Positions 18,953-26,883 of a stretch of 64,000 nt of DNA are shown piece by piece. The notes under the pieces are model-generated. The model did not search any database, was not told the DNA's origin, and worked only from the letters and a program-made list of their open reading frames with translations. Made by a program: the position numbers and the translations under genes. The stretch spans positions 930,001 through 994,000 of the forward strand of contig NZ_LMVL02000001.1 in the NCBI RefSeq assembly GCF_001541345.2. The letters are read 5' to 3'. This DNA is from Gillisella vitis (GTDB lineage Bacteria; Pseudomonadota; Alphaproteobacteria; Rhizobiales; Rhizobiaceae). Positions within the stretch are counted from its first letter, which is position 1. Each line of letters begins with the position of its first letter.

Positions 18953-19825
18953 CTATTGCTGAACGGGCTGGATTTGTTGCAGCCAGAGATAATAGGCCGA
19001 GTGGTCGAGATCGGCACCGCCCTTGTTTTGCACCAGGTCGGTGAAGCCCGCCCGTACCGTTTCAGAAAGTGGCAAGGTCAGGGCATGCTCGGCAGCGACT
19101 GAAAGCGCATTGTTTAAGTCTTTCAACTGTGCAGCGGATCGTCCGCCCGGTGTGAAGTTACCGGTCACCATCCGCTCGCCATGCAGATCGAGAATGCGGC
19201 TATCGGCAAAGCCGCCCCGTAAAGCGCCGCGCAGCGTTGCCGGATCGCATCCCGCCGATTGTGCCAGCCGGAAGGCCTCCGCGACCGCGCCGATGGTGAC
19301 GGCGACGATCAACTGATTGGCAAGTTTCGCCGTCTGGCCGGTGCCGACTGGCCCCATCAGTGTCGGGCGGCCCAGTTTTTCGAGAACCGGTACAGCTGCC
19401 GCAAAATCCTCCGGCGCGCCACCGACGAAAATTGATAGCGTCTTTGCCTTGGCCCCAGCCACACCACCGGAGACCGGGGCATCTAGGAAACGCTTGCCCA
19501 TTTTCCGGGCTAGCTCCGCAAGATTGCGGTCGCAGGTCGGTTCCACCGATCCCATGTCGATGATCAGCGCGCCATCGCCCGCAGCAGCCAATGCGCCGCT
19601 CTCCTCAAGTGTGGCGCGGGTGGCCGGACCATCGAGCAGCATGGAAATGACCACATCCGCACCTGTGGCGGCCTCTGCCGGGCTTGCGGCAATGCGGGCC
19701 ACGTCGGACAAAGCCTGCGCCTTTTGTATGGAGCGATTCCAGACTACGACCTCGAAATCCGCAGCCAGATGACGGGCCATTGGCTCTCCCATCAAGCCAG
19801 TGCCGAGGAAGGCGATCCGCGTCAT
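18953..19825 (-). CDS. NAD(P)-dependent beta-hydroxyacid dehydrogenase (GarR/MmsB-like)
   Basis: A 290-residue 3-hydroxyacid dehydrogenase. The N-terminal Rossmann motif is 'IAFLGTGLMGEPMARHLA'; the substrate motif is 'FLDAPVSGGVAGAKAKTLSIFVGG', and the catalytic Lys sits in 'GTGQTAKLANQLI'. Members reduce tartronate semialdehyde or oxidise 3-hydroxyisobutyrate-like acids. It starts within the stop of the upstream GlcG-like gene (ATGA overlap), so the two are one operon. The nearby lactonase fits sugar-acid metabolism (tartronate semialdehyde reductase activity), but the substrate cannot be fixed from sequence. Confidence 0.82.
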   Translation of the reverse strand: MTRIAFLGTGLMGEPMARHLAADFEVVVWNRSIQKAQALSDVARIAASPAEAATGADVVISMLLDGPATRATLEESGALAAAGDGALIIDMGSVEPTCDRNLAELARKMGKRFLDAPVSGGVAGAKAKTLSIFVGGAPEDFAAAVPVLEKLGRPTLMGPVGTGQTAKLANQLIVAVTIGAVAEAFRLAQSAGCDPATLRGALRGGFADSRILDLHGERMVTGNFTPGGRSAAQLKDLNNALSVAAEHALTLPLSETVRAGFTDLVQNKGGADLDHSAYYLWLQQIQPVQQ

Positions 19826-20241
19826 GATAGCTCTGCTCCGATGGCGGCAAGGGCTGCGCGCGCAACGTCTTCGTCCTGCTCACCCGAGCCGGAGCCAATG
19901 CCTATGCCGCCGAGCAACTGGCCACTGACTTTAATGGGCAAGCCGCCCCTCAACCCCGTCGCTTCGCCTTGAGTTGCTGCGGCCAGCAACAGCTTGGCGT
20001 GGTCGGGAACGCTATGGCTGGGCGCGGCAAGCGAGGCTGCGGTCCGTGCTTTTGCTCTGGCGCTTTTCAGCGAGAGGTAACGTGAACCGCGCATGCGAAA
20101 CGACGCCAGTTCTACGCCGCTTTGATCGACAATGATAATGCATTGCGGCTGGCCCATCGCCGTCGCGGCATCGATTGCGGCGCGCAAAAGTGCTGCGACG
20201 CCTTCGTCGGTCAAGGCGCTGGATTGTATCGTAAAGCTCAT
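19822..20241 (-). CDS. GlcG/HbpS-family protein (DUF336)
   Basis: A 139-residue single-domain protein of the GlcG/HbpS (haem-degrading, Pfam DUF336) family. The pattern is 'CIIIVDQSGVELASFRMRGS', 'SLKSARAKARTAASL' and 'GGLPIKVSGQLLGGIGIGSGSGEQDEDVARAAL', the last being the most conserved block. Homologues are found with glycolate oxidase (glcG) and many small-acid catabolic operons with unclear biochemistry; others bind haem. No signal peptide is evident. GGGAGAGC precedes the ATG. It is coupled to the hydroxyacid dehydrogenase and divergent from the lactonase gene. Confidence 0.8.
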   Translation of the reverse strand: MSFTIQSSALTDEGVAALLRAAIDAATAMGQPQCIIIVDQSGVELASFRMRGSRYLSLKSARAKARTAASLAAPSHSVPDHAKLLLAAATQGEATGLRGGLPIKVSGQLLGGIGIGSGSGEQDEDVARAALAAIGAELS

Positions 20242-20405
20242 GGCATGCTCTCCCTTGGCAGTTTCTATCGGTCATGTTATCGATACCATATTCGAACCGA
20301 TCCAGCTTGGCGAGTAGGAATGGGTGTTTCACCTGTCACTGTCAGTTTGATTTTTCGAACCCGAATACCAATTCCAGACTATCAAGTGTTGGGAGGCGCT
20401 CCGTC

Positions 20406-21296
20406 ATGTCGTTCTTTGAGATCTCTGATCCCGCCTTTGGCCGGTTTGTGATGGGCAATGCCCCGGTCAAGCAATTGGCAACCGGTTTCGATTGGGTGGA
20501 AGGACCGGTCTGGTTTGGCGATCTGGACTGCCTGCTGTTTTCCGACATCCCCAACAATCGTATTCTGCGTTGGATGCCGGATGGCAGTCTCACCACCTTT
20601 CGTACACCCTCCAATTTTGCCAATGGCCATACCCGAGACAGACAAGGGCGCTTGGTCAGTTGTGAACACGGTACACGGCGTGTGACCCGCACTGAATATG
20701 ACGGCACGATTACGGTGATTGCCGATAGCTTTGAGGGCAAGCGTCTCAATTCGCCCAATGATGTGGTGGTTGCTTCCGATGGGGCGATCTGGTTCAGTGA
20801 CCCGCATTACGGCATCGCCACTGATTATGAAGGCACGAAAAGTGAGCAGGAACTGCCCTGCAATGTCTACAGGGTCGATCCATCCGGGGTGATTTCTGCC
20901 GTGCTGACCGATTTCAACGGCCCGAACGGACTGGCCTTCAGCGCGGACGAAAAACGGCTCTACGTGGCCGATACCGGTCGTATGCATAGCAGCGATCCGC
21001 AGCATATCCGGGTGTTCGATGTCGGTGACGGATGGAAGCTAACCGGCGGCGACGTGTTTCATGTGATCGACAAGGGCTGTGCCGACGGGATGCGGCTCGA
21101 TAGCGACGGCAATCTCTGGTCCTCGGCTGCGGATGGCGTCCACTGCATCGCCCCGGACGGTCATTTGATGGGCAAGATCCTTGTGCCGGAAACGGTTTCC
21201 AATCTCTGCTTCGGCGGGCGTGGGAAGCATCGATTGTTCATAACCGCAACAACCAGTCTCTATGCCATTTCCCTGAACCGGAACGGTGCAGCCTGA
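20406..21296 (+). CDS. SMP-30/gluconolactonase family sugar lactonase
   Basis: A 296-residue six-bladed beta-propeller lactonase that hydrolyses aldonolactones to aldonic acids. Metal-ligand motifs are visible: Glu in 'DWVEGPVWFGDLDCLLFSDI', Asn in 'KRLNSPNDVVVASDGAIWFSDPHYG' and Asp in 'DGMRLDSDGNLWSS'; also 'FNGPNGLAFSADEKRLYVADTG'. No signal peptide, so probably cytoplasmic. ATG 20406 is preceded by GGGAGGCG; an extension to 20274 lacks family-like residues. It is divergent from the glcG-like/dehydrogenase pair across 164 bp, consistent with one sugar-acid pathway. Confidence 0.87.
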   Translation: MSFFEISDPAFGRFVMGNAPVKQLATGFDWVEGPVWFGDLDCLLFSDIPNNRILRWMPDGSLTTFRTPSNFANGHTRDRQGRLVSCEHGTRRVTRTEYDGTITVIADSFEGKRLNSPNDVVVASDGAIWFSDPHYGIATDYEGTKSEQELPCNVYRVDPSGVISAVLTDFNGPNGLAFSADEKRLYVADTGRMHSSDPQHIRVFDVGDGWKLTGGDVFHVIDKGCADGMRLDSDGNLWSSAADGVHCIAPDGHLMGKILVPETVSNLCFGGRGKHRLFITATTSLYAISLNRNGAA

Positions 21297-21306
21297 CACG
21301 CAAAGG

Positions 21307-22584
21307 TCAGGCCGACCATTTGTTTTTCACGCCAAGGCTTTCGATTGCAGCAATGGCAACGGCGATCCCGTCTTCTGCCCGCATGCGTTGACCAAGCATT
21401 GCCGCATGATGGCGCATGTCGTCGCAGTCGGCAGAGATGATTGCCGAGGCTAGTGCGTCAGCTGTCAAGGCTGCACGATCCAGCGCTGGTGGAGCAACGC
21501 CGAGTTTTTCAAGGCGGCTGCCCCAGAATGGCTGATCGCCGAAGAATGGCACGACCACCGAGGCAATGCCAGCACGCGCCGCAGCAGTGGTCGTGCCAGC
21601 GCCCCCGTGATGAACCGCCAGCGCCATTTTCGGAAACAGCCAATCATGCGGTGCCCGGTCAATCCGGAAGATATTGCCGCCAGCCTCGCTATCAGCGCCA
21701 TTCAGACCGCCCCATCCACTGGCAAGCACGATGCGTTTGCCCGTCTTGCGTACCGCTTGCAACACGATATCGGTGAAGCGTCCTCCATCCGGCCCAACCA
21801 TGCTGCCGAAGCCGACATAGACGGGCGGAGGCCCACCTTTTAGAAAGCGCGTCAGATCGTCCGGTGCGGCCCATGTCGAACTTTCCTGCAACTGCCAGGG
21901 GCCGGTAACCCGAACATTGGAGGGGAGCGAGGCAGGCGGTTCGACCAGCGTCGGGCTATAGGCAAACAGGCGCAGATGCGACCGAGGCTTATAGGTATAG
22001 GGGCCACGCCAGGGATAAGGCGCCAACCGCAGGGCCGGACGCACGACATCATTATAAGCGGGGCGCAAAATATGCCAAATCAGCATTTGCGTGGCATGGC
22101 CAAGAGCCACATTGATTGGCCCCGGCAAGCTCCTCGCCCAATCTGGCAGCGGCAGAAGCGGCGGTTGCCGCGAGGGCAGGGTGGGGACCAATTGCGTTTC
22201 CGCGACAGGAAGGCCCAGATATTCGCCGAGCGCTGCGGCAAGATGGAAAACCATACCGTTGCCAATCAACAGATCGGCACCCTCTGTCGCTCTAAGGCCT
22301 TGGGCCGGCCAACTGGCGGCCATTGTTTTCAACCGTCGCCGCGCCGCCTTGGCAATAGCAAGCGGTGAAAGACCGTTGGACATCGCCGTCCGGTCATTGC
22401 GCATCCAATCGAGGAAATCGCCACGCAAGGGGGCGAATTCCAAGCCATGATGGGTGACGAGATCGGCGCATTGCGGATCGGTGGCAATTCTGACCTTGTG
22501 ACCGGCCTGCTTCAACCCAACGCCAAGAGCAACCAGCGGGCGCACATCGCCTTCGGTGCCAATCGTGAATATAACGATCTGCAT
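21307..22584 (-). CDS. GT1-family glycosyltransferase (UDP-glycosyltransferase, MGT/YjiC-like)
   Basis: A 425-residue GT-B glycosyltransferase. The N-terminus 'MQIVIFTIGTEGDVRPLVALGVGLKQAGHKV' is the acceptor-side Rossmann fold of the sterol/antibiotic glucosyltransferase branch. The C-terminal nucleotide-sugar site is 'PPVYVGFGSMVG' followed by 'APHDWLFPKMALAVHHGGAGTTTAAARAGIASVVVPFFGDQPFWG', including the HHGGAGTT motif. The acceptor is unknown: sterol-like lipid, flavonoid, rhamnolipid-type or xenobiotic are all possible. It lies downstream of, and on the same strand as, a LuxR-type regulator (224-bp gap), which could control it. Confidence 0.88.
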   Translation of the reverse strand: MQIVIFTIGTEGDVRPLVALGVGLKQAGHKVRIATDPQCADLVTHHGLEFAPLRGDFLDWMRNDRTAMSNGLSPLAIAKAARRRLKTMAASWPAQGLRATEGADLLIGNGMVFHLAAALGEYLGLPVAETQLVPTLPSRQPPLLPLPDWARSLPGPINVALGHATQMLIWHILRPAYNDVVRPALRLAPYPWRGPYTYKPRSHLRLFAYSPTLVEPPASLPSNVRVTGPWQLQESSTWAAPDDLTRFLKGGPPPVYVGFGSMVGPDGGRFTDIVLQAVRKTGKRIVLASGWGGLNGADSEAGGNIFRIDRAPHDWLFPKMALAVHHGGAGTTTAAARAGIASVVVPFFGDQPFWGSRLEKLGVAPPALDRAALTADALASAIISADCDDMRHHAAMLGQRMRAEDGIAVAIAAIESLGVKNKWSA

Positions 22585-22614
22585 GGTTTACTCATTCACC
22601 AGATAATGATGCCT

Positions 22615-22635
22615 GACATTGGCACCCGACATTGG
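22615..22635. promoter_or_regulatory. Tandem GACATTGG repeats upstream of the glycosyltransferase
   Basis: GACATTGG occurs at 22615-22622 and 22628-22635, 31 to 51 bp before the glycosyltransferase ATG. Spacing is 13 bp. It is not a canonical lux box; possible activator site, weak evidence. Confidence 0.25.
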
Positions 22636-22808
22636 ACACATTCTAAAGCGGCTATTGGGCAAGTCACTCAATGCCCCATGCATTTTCTGCGATGCAACTT
22701 TCGAATTGCAATGTGCCGATGCTAGCGACTTGGCACTGCAACACGTCAGTCGTTCAGCCCCACTGCCCCCGGTCAAGCCTCAGGGGACTTTAGCCAGCGA
22801 CGATGACG

Positions 22809-23633
22809 TCAGGCTCGGCTGGGCATGGCCATTGTGGCTTTGCGTCCATCGCCCGACTGAAAACGGTCGGTCTGGATCAATCCAAGCATGATTGCCTTGA
22901 CGACGGCCTGCGTACGGTTGACGGCTTCCAGCTTGCGCTTGACCGACTCCATGTAAAATTCGACCGATTTTTCGGAAATGCCGAGGATTTTGGCAATTTC
23001 CCATGACGACTTGCCCTTGGACACCCAGATCACGGTTTCCTTTTCCCGTGCCGACAGGAATGACCGACGGCGGCGATAGCTGCCGATCAGGTGCTCTTCC
23101 ATGACAACTGGCAGCGCACAGGAATGAAAGAATTGCGAGATAATGTGAATGAGATGCGCTTCCGGCAGGCTATCCTGGAATTTTTCGTCGGGAATAACAG
23201 TCATGATGGCCAGTTCGCCATGGCGGGACATTAGAGGCACGGTCAGGCCGTTGGTAATGCCACGTTTTGCAGCATCGTCGATAACACAACGCTCTTCTTC
23301 CGTCAGCTTGTCGCTATCGATGGCATCGTTCCAACGAAACGGGGTCTTGCGAGAGAGAGAAATCCCGACGATGGGATCGCAATAGACATACCGCTCGGAT
23401 GCGTATCGCTCCACCCATTCTTCTGGATAGTTGCTGATGCCGAATGTATGGCGGGTCTCATTCGTAGCATTCAGTACTGGGGTTTGAACAATGTGATAGG
23501 AAAAATACTTGTAACCCAGTGACTTTATACTGGATTCCATCACCGCTTTCATTTCAGCGGCGGAGGCGGCGGCGTTAAGGCGCATAATAAAGCGATCGAG
23601 AGGATCTACGGTCTTATGTTTGATGTCATGCAT
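22809..23633 (-). CDS. LuxR-type quorum-sensing regulator (solo in this window)
   Basis: A 274-residue regulator with an N-terminal autoinducer-binding domain and a C-terminal GerE helix-turn-helix ('LSAREKETVIWVSKGKSSWEIAKILGISEKSVEFYMESVKRKL'). The six residues diagnostic for AHL binding (TraR W57, Y61, D70, P71, W85, G113) are all present at exact spacing as W73, Y77, D86, P87, W101 and G129. This argues for AHL sensing rather than the altered pockets of plant-signal solos such as OryR or PsoR. The start is ATG 23633 with GGAG upstream; a TTG at 23648 also exists. No luxI-type synthase is in the window. Upstream is an unusually long AT-rich region; downstream is a glycosyltransferase. Confidence 0.9.
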   Translation of the reverse strand: MHDIKHKTVDPLDRFIMRLNAAASAAEMKAVMESSIKSLGYKYFSYHIVQTPVLNATNETRHTFGISNYPEEWVERYASERYVYCDPIVGISLSRKTPFRWNDAIDSDKLTEEERCVIDDAAKRGITNGLTVPLMSRHGELAIMTVIPDEKFQDSLPEAHLIHIISQFFHSCALPVVMEEHLIGSYRRRRSFLSAREKETVIWVSKGKSSWEIAKILGISEKSVEFYMESVKRKLEAVNRTQAVVKAIMLGLIQTDRFQSGDGRKATMAMPSRA

Positions 23634-24265
23634 GAAATAAAACTCCAAATCGTCACTTCGTGAAATTTTTTAGGCCGGGCATTCGGGGCCGGAAATTGGG
23701 AGGACTGGACTGCCCGCAAATATAAAATTCAGAAAATGCTGTTTTAATATTGGAAAATAAATGTAACTATTGGTGGTGTTTGAAAATGTGCTTTATTATG
23801 CGTCATGTTGCAGTGTAGCATTTACAAGCAGGGGGTCAATGTCAATTTGAAATTGAAACGGGTCAATTTCAATGGAAACAAAATCTGAACATTGACGCCT
23901 TCCACGCCCGTATGGTGCGTTTACGATTGGCGACTGCCCCAGATCAGGTCAGTTTTGCGCGCGCAAACTTCGTGTTTGTGGTCTGTTGTGGCACGAGCCC
24001 TGCTGTGACTCTGGGCGTTTTTAGGGGTAAATTCGCGTGTTGCGATGCAAAATCATCCAAGAAATATAACGTATTACAGCATCCTTTGTGTGGGTTATAA
24101 AATGTGCGGCTCTGTCAGGGATCTCGTTAAATGCCTGTCGCCAACTCTGGCTTAGGCCTTGCCGCATTCGGCCTGCGAATATGCTCAGGCATTTGACCGC
24201 CTTGAGCATATTCACCCTTGCCATCGGCAGAGTTTGCTCTGCCTGACTCTCGTGAGGACTTTGGC
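23634..24265. other. Long AT-rich intergenic region between luxR and lysA
   Basis: About 630 bp with no convincing gene; the only open frames (near 23912-24100 and 24021-24224) lack ribosome sites and family-like sequence. The half next to luxR is strongly AT-rich and contains the inverted repeat ATTGAAA (23852-23858) / TTTCAAT (23867-23873) plus three GTCAAT copies between 23836 and 23867, possible operator sequence for luxR. The half near lysA holds hairpins described separately. An unannotated small RNA is possible but nothing specific supports one. Confidence 0.5.
24177..24243 (-). terminator. Two hairpins downstream of lysA
   Basis: GGCAGAG/CTCTGCC (24226-24232, 24237-24243, 4-nt loop) and the longer-looped GAATATGCTCA/TGAGCATATTC (24177-24187, 24203-24213) follow the lysA stop in the direction of transcription. 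Neither is followed by a long T tract, so they may stabilise the 3' end or form a weak terminator of the four-gene operon. Confidence 0.45.
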
Positions 24266-25516
24266 TTATGCCGTTGTTTCAAGCGCCAGCAGGTCGTCCA
24301 GCGTCTGGCGCCTGCGAATCAGCCGGTGGTTATCCCCGTCGGTCAGCACTTCCGGTGCATAGAGCCTGCTATTATAGTTGGATGACATCGATGCGCCATA
24401 GGCGCCGGTGTCGTGAAACACCACGTAGTCGCCCGGTTGCGCCTGCGGCAGGTCGCGTTTTTCAATCGTCCCGAATTCGCCCTGGGTGAAGACATCGCCG
24501 GATTCGCAAAGCGGTCCTGCCACCACTGTGGGCACCGGCATGTCGTTGCGCGGTGCGGTATTATTCGGGGCGGGCAAGACAGAAATGCCGTGATAGCTGC
24601 CATACATCGCCGGGCGGGCCAGATCGCTGAATCCGGCATCGACAAGGATGAAATGATTGTTGCCCATGGCTTTGGTGGCGCGGACTTCCGCCAGCAGCAC
24701 GCCTGAATCCGCCGTCAGGAACCGGCCCGGCTCGATTTCGAGCCGGATCTTGTGGCGCAGATATTCCTCGATCTGTTTGCGGGCGCTATCCCAAAGTGCG
24801 AAATAATGGACCGTATCGATTTCTTCCTCGCCGTCCTTATAGGGGATGGAAAGTCCCCCACCTGCTGAAATCGCCTCGATATCGGCACCAAGCTCACAAC
24901 AGAACGTCACCATCGCCCCGCAAACCCGTTGCAGATGCCGGTAATCGACGCCAGAGCCGATATGCATATGCAGGCCGACCAGTGTCAGCGAATAGCGTCG
25001 CACGGCGGCCAGCGCTTCCTGCAATTGCTCGAACCAGATGCCATGCTTGCTGTTTTCGCCACCGGTATTGGTTTTGTTGCTATGACCGTGGCCGAAACCG
25101 GGATTGATGCGCAGCCAGACGCGATGTCCCGGAGAGCGGGCGCCAAGTTGGTGCAGCATGTCGATGGAACCCGCATTGACCTCGATTTTGTCCGTGACTA
25201 CCCGGTCCAGCGTGCTGCGATCGAAGACATCGGCGGTAAAGACGATGTCGGCAACACCGGAGGACTGACCAGCGCCGTAGCCCGCCCGTCTGGCCCGCTC
25301 GATTTCACCCAGCGTCACGGCATCAACGACCACCCCGGCCTCACGCATTTGCCGCAGGATATGGGTGTTGGAGCAAGCCTTTTGGGCAAAGCGAATGACG
25401 TCAAAGGACGACAATTGCGCGATACGGGCGCGGATCGTGTCTGCGTCATAGACCCAGACCGGCGTTCCGTAGGTTTGCGCAAGCGTGGTGAGTGTGTCGT
25501 TTGAAAGGCGTGTCAT
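24266..25516 (-). CDS. lysA: Diaminopimelate decarboxylase, enterobacterial LysA type
   Basis: A fold-III PLP decarboxylase (416 aa from ATG 25516; ATG 25570 would add 18 residues) that makes L-lysine from meso-diaminopimelate. The match to remembered E. coli LysA is close and nearly collinear: 'GTPVWVYDADTIRARIAQL', PLP-Lys46 in 'FDVIRFAQKACSN', 'PGHRVWLRINPGFGHGHSNK', 'NTGGENSKHGIW', 'HMHIGSGVDY', 'EIEPGRFL', 'AGPLCESGDVFTQ' and 'HDTGAYGASMSSNYNSR'. This is the gamma-proteobacterial form, not the usual alphaproteobacterial housekeeping enzyme. It is last in the minus-strand siderophore operon (180 nt after the PLP enzyme gene), which suggests a dedicated lysine supply for the lysine N6-hydroxylase. 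Neither start has a strong ribosome site. Confidence 0.85.
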   Translation of the reverse strand: MTRLSNDTLTTLAQTYGTPVWVYDADTIRARIAQLSSFDVIRFAQKACSNTHILRQMREAGVVVDAVTLGEIERARRAGYGAGQSSGVADIVFTADVFDRSTLDRVVTDKIEVNAGSIDMLHQLGARSPGHRVWLRINPGFGHGHSNKTNTGGENSKHGIWFEQLQEALAAVRRYSLTLVGLHMHIGSGVDYRHLQRVCGAMVTFCCELGADIEAISAGGGLSIPYKDGEEEIDTVHYFALWDSARKQIEEYLRHKIRLEIEPGRFLTADSGVLLAEVRATKAMGNNHFILVDAGFSDLARPAMYGSYHGISVLPAPNNTAPRNDMPVPTVVAGPLCESGDVFTQGEFGTIEKRDLPQAQPGDYVVFHDTGAYGASMSSNYNSRLYAPEVLTDGDNHRLIRRRQTLDDLLALETTA

Positions 25517-25695
25517 GGTGTATGGATCGATCCGAGTTCGAAAATCTGGCGGCACAGTTGAGCGCGACATGGTGTAAAGGCAGGGAAACAATGGCGCGCG
25601 CGTGACATATGGCAAAAATACCGGCGAAGCGCTACAGGCGCGCCGCCGGTCTTTTGGCCGTTTCAATCATTTCAGCGAGCAAGGGGAAGCGGCTT

Positions 25696-26883
25696 TTACC
25701 GTGCGGCTTGCGCCAGAGCCTGTTGCAGATCGGCAATGATCGCCTTTGCCTCATGCAGCCCGACATTGAGCCGGATGGTTCGGTCGCTGACGCCGAAGCG
25801 GGCAAAGACATTGGTTTCCGGCGAAATGCTGAGTGCCGCCTTGGCAGGCACCACTAGGCTTTCCGGTCCGCCCCAGCTGACCCCGATTCGCACCAGTTGC
25901 AAGGCATCGACAAACGCCGCGACGTCGATGTCATCGGTCACTTCGAACGAAAATAACCCGCCAAAGCCTGTCAATGTGTTGCGGCCCGGATGATCGCTGA
26001 AGACCGGGTGCATGACCCGTCCTACAGATTGGCTGGCTTTCAACCAGTGTGCGACTTCGAGACCGGCTTCATGATGGTGGCGCATGCGGAACGGCAGCGT
26101 TTCCAGATTGCGCAGCACCAGCCAGGCCTCGAAGGGCGAAAGCTTTGCACCGGTATAGGGAAAGATTTCAGCGTTGATCCGGGCGATATGCTGCTTCGAT
26201 CCGGTCACGAGACCGGCGACCGTATCGCTCTGGCCGCCCAGATATTTCGAGGCGGCATGGATGACAAGATCAATGCCTGCGGCAATCGGCTTCTGATAGA
26301 GCGGTGTTGCCCAGGAGTTATCGACAATGGTCAACACACCATGACGGCGCGCCGCAGCGCCAACCGCGATCAAATCCTGAAGCTCGAACACCATGGAGGT
26401 CGGGCTTTCGAGATAGGCGAGTTTTGCCCCGGGCAGGGCGGCGATCAGGCTTTCGGTATCCGTGCCATCGATATAATCGACGAGAACGCCAAAGCGCTTC
26501 AGTACTTTTTCGAAAAACCGGAACGCATCGCTATAGACATGGCGGACGGTGACGATCCGGTCGCCCGGATTGACGAAGGCGAGAATGGTCGCGGCAATCG
26601 CACCCATTCCGCTGGAAAAGGCCCGAGCAGCCTCGGCACCTTCCATTTCAGCGATCCGGTTCTCGAGGATCTGGACGGTTGGGTTGTCGCCGCGTGAATA
26701 GATCGGCTTGTGGGAGCGCCCGGCAAAAACATCTTCCAACTCGGCATAGCTGTCGAACAGAAACAGCGATGTTTGATAGATCGGCGGCACGGCGGCATCG
26801 AAGGGGTCGTGACCGGTAAAGCCGGCAGGGGGCGGAACCGGAATACTTTTCGCGGGGGGGTCGAATCTGGCTGTCTCGTTCAT
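25696..26883 (-). CDS. Cys/Met metabolism PLP-dependent enzyme (cystathionine gamma-synthase/beta-lyase family)
   Basis: A 395-residue fold-I PLP enzyme of the trans-sulfuration family. Visible are 'PIYQTSLFLFDSYAELEDVFAG', the phosphate-binding 'YSRGDNPTVQILENRIAEMEGAEAARAFSSGMGAI', 'YLESPTSMVFELQDL', 'VDNSWATPLYQKPI' and the Schiff-base Lys213 in 'HAASKYLGGQSDTVAGLV'. Its start overlaps the MATE stop (ATGA), so it is translated with the siderophore genes. Family members include cystathionine gamma-synthase, cystathionine beta-lyase, methionine gamma-lyase and O-acyl-homoserine sulfhydrylases. A role in siderophore assembly (for example forming or modifying a diamino acid building block) is inferred from context only. 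Confidence 0.8.
   Translation of the reverse strand: MNETARFDPPAKSIPVPPPAGFTGHDPFDAAVPPIYQTSLFLFDSYAELEDVFAGRSHKPIYSRGDNPTVQILENRIAEMEGAEAARAFSSGMGAIAATILAFVNPGDRIVTVRHVYSDAFRFFEKVLKRFGVLVDYIDGTDTESLIAALPGAKLAYLESPTSMVFELQDLIAVGAAARRHGVLTIVDNSWATPLYQKPIAAGIDLVIHAASKYLGGQSDTVAGLVTGSKQHIARINAEIFPYTGAKLSPFEAWLVLRNLETLPFRMRHHHEAGLEVAHWLKASQSVGRVMHPVFSDHPGRNTLTGFGGLFSFEVTDDIDVAAFVDALQLVRIGVSWGGPESLVVPAKAALSISPETNVFARFGVSDRTIRLNVGLHEAKAIIADLQQALAQAAR

Noticed and set aside
22585..22808. Lux box between luxR and the glycosyltransferase
   Set aside because: No ~18-20 bp dyad resembling ACCTGT-N-ACAGGT was found; only tandem GACATTGG repeats and a loose GCAA/TTGC pair.
23912..24224. Two small open frames (62 and 67 codons) in the luxR-lysA intergenic region
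   Set aside because: No ribosome sites, no conserved-looking sequence, and they overlap each other on opposite strands.
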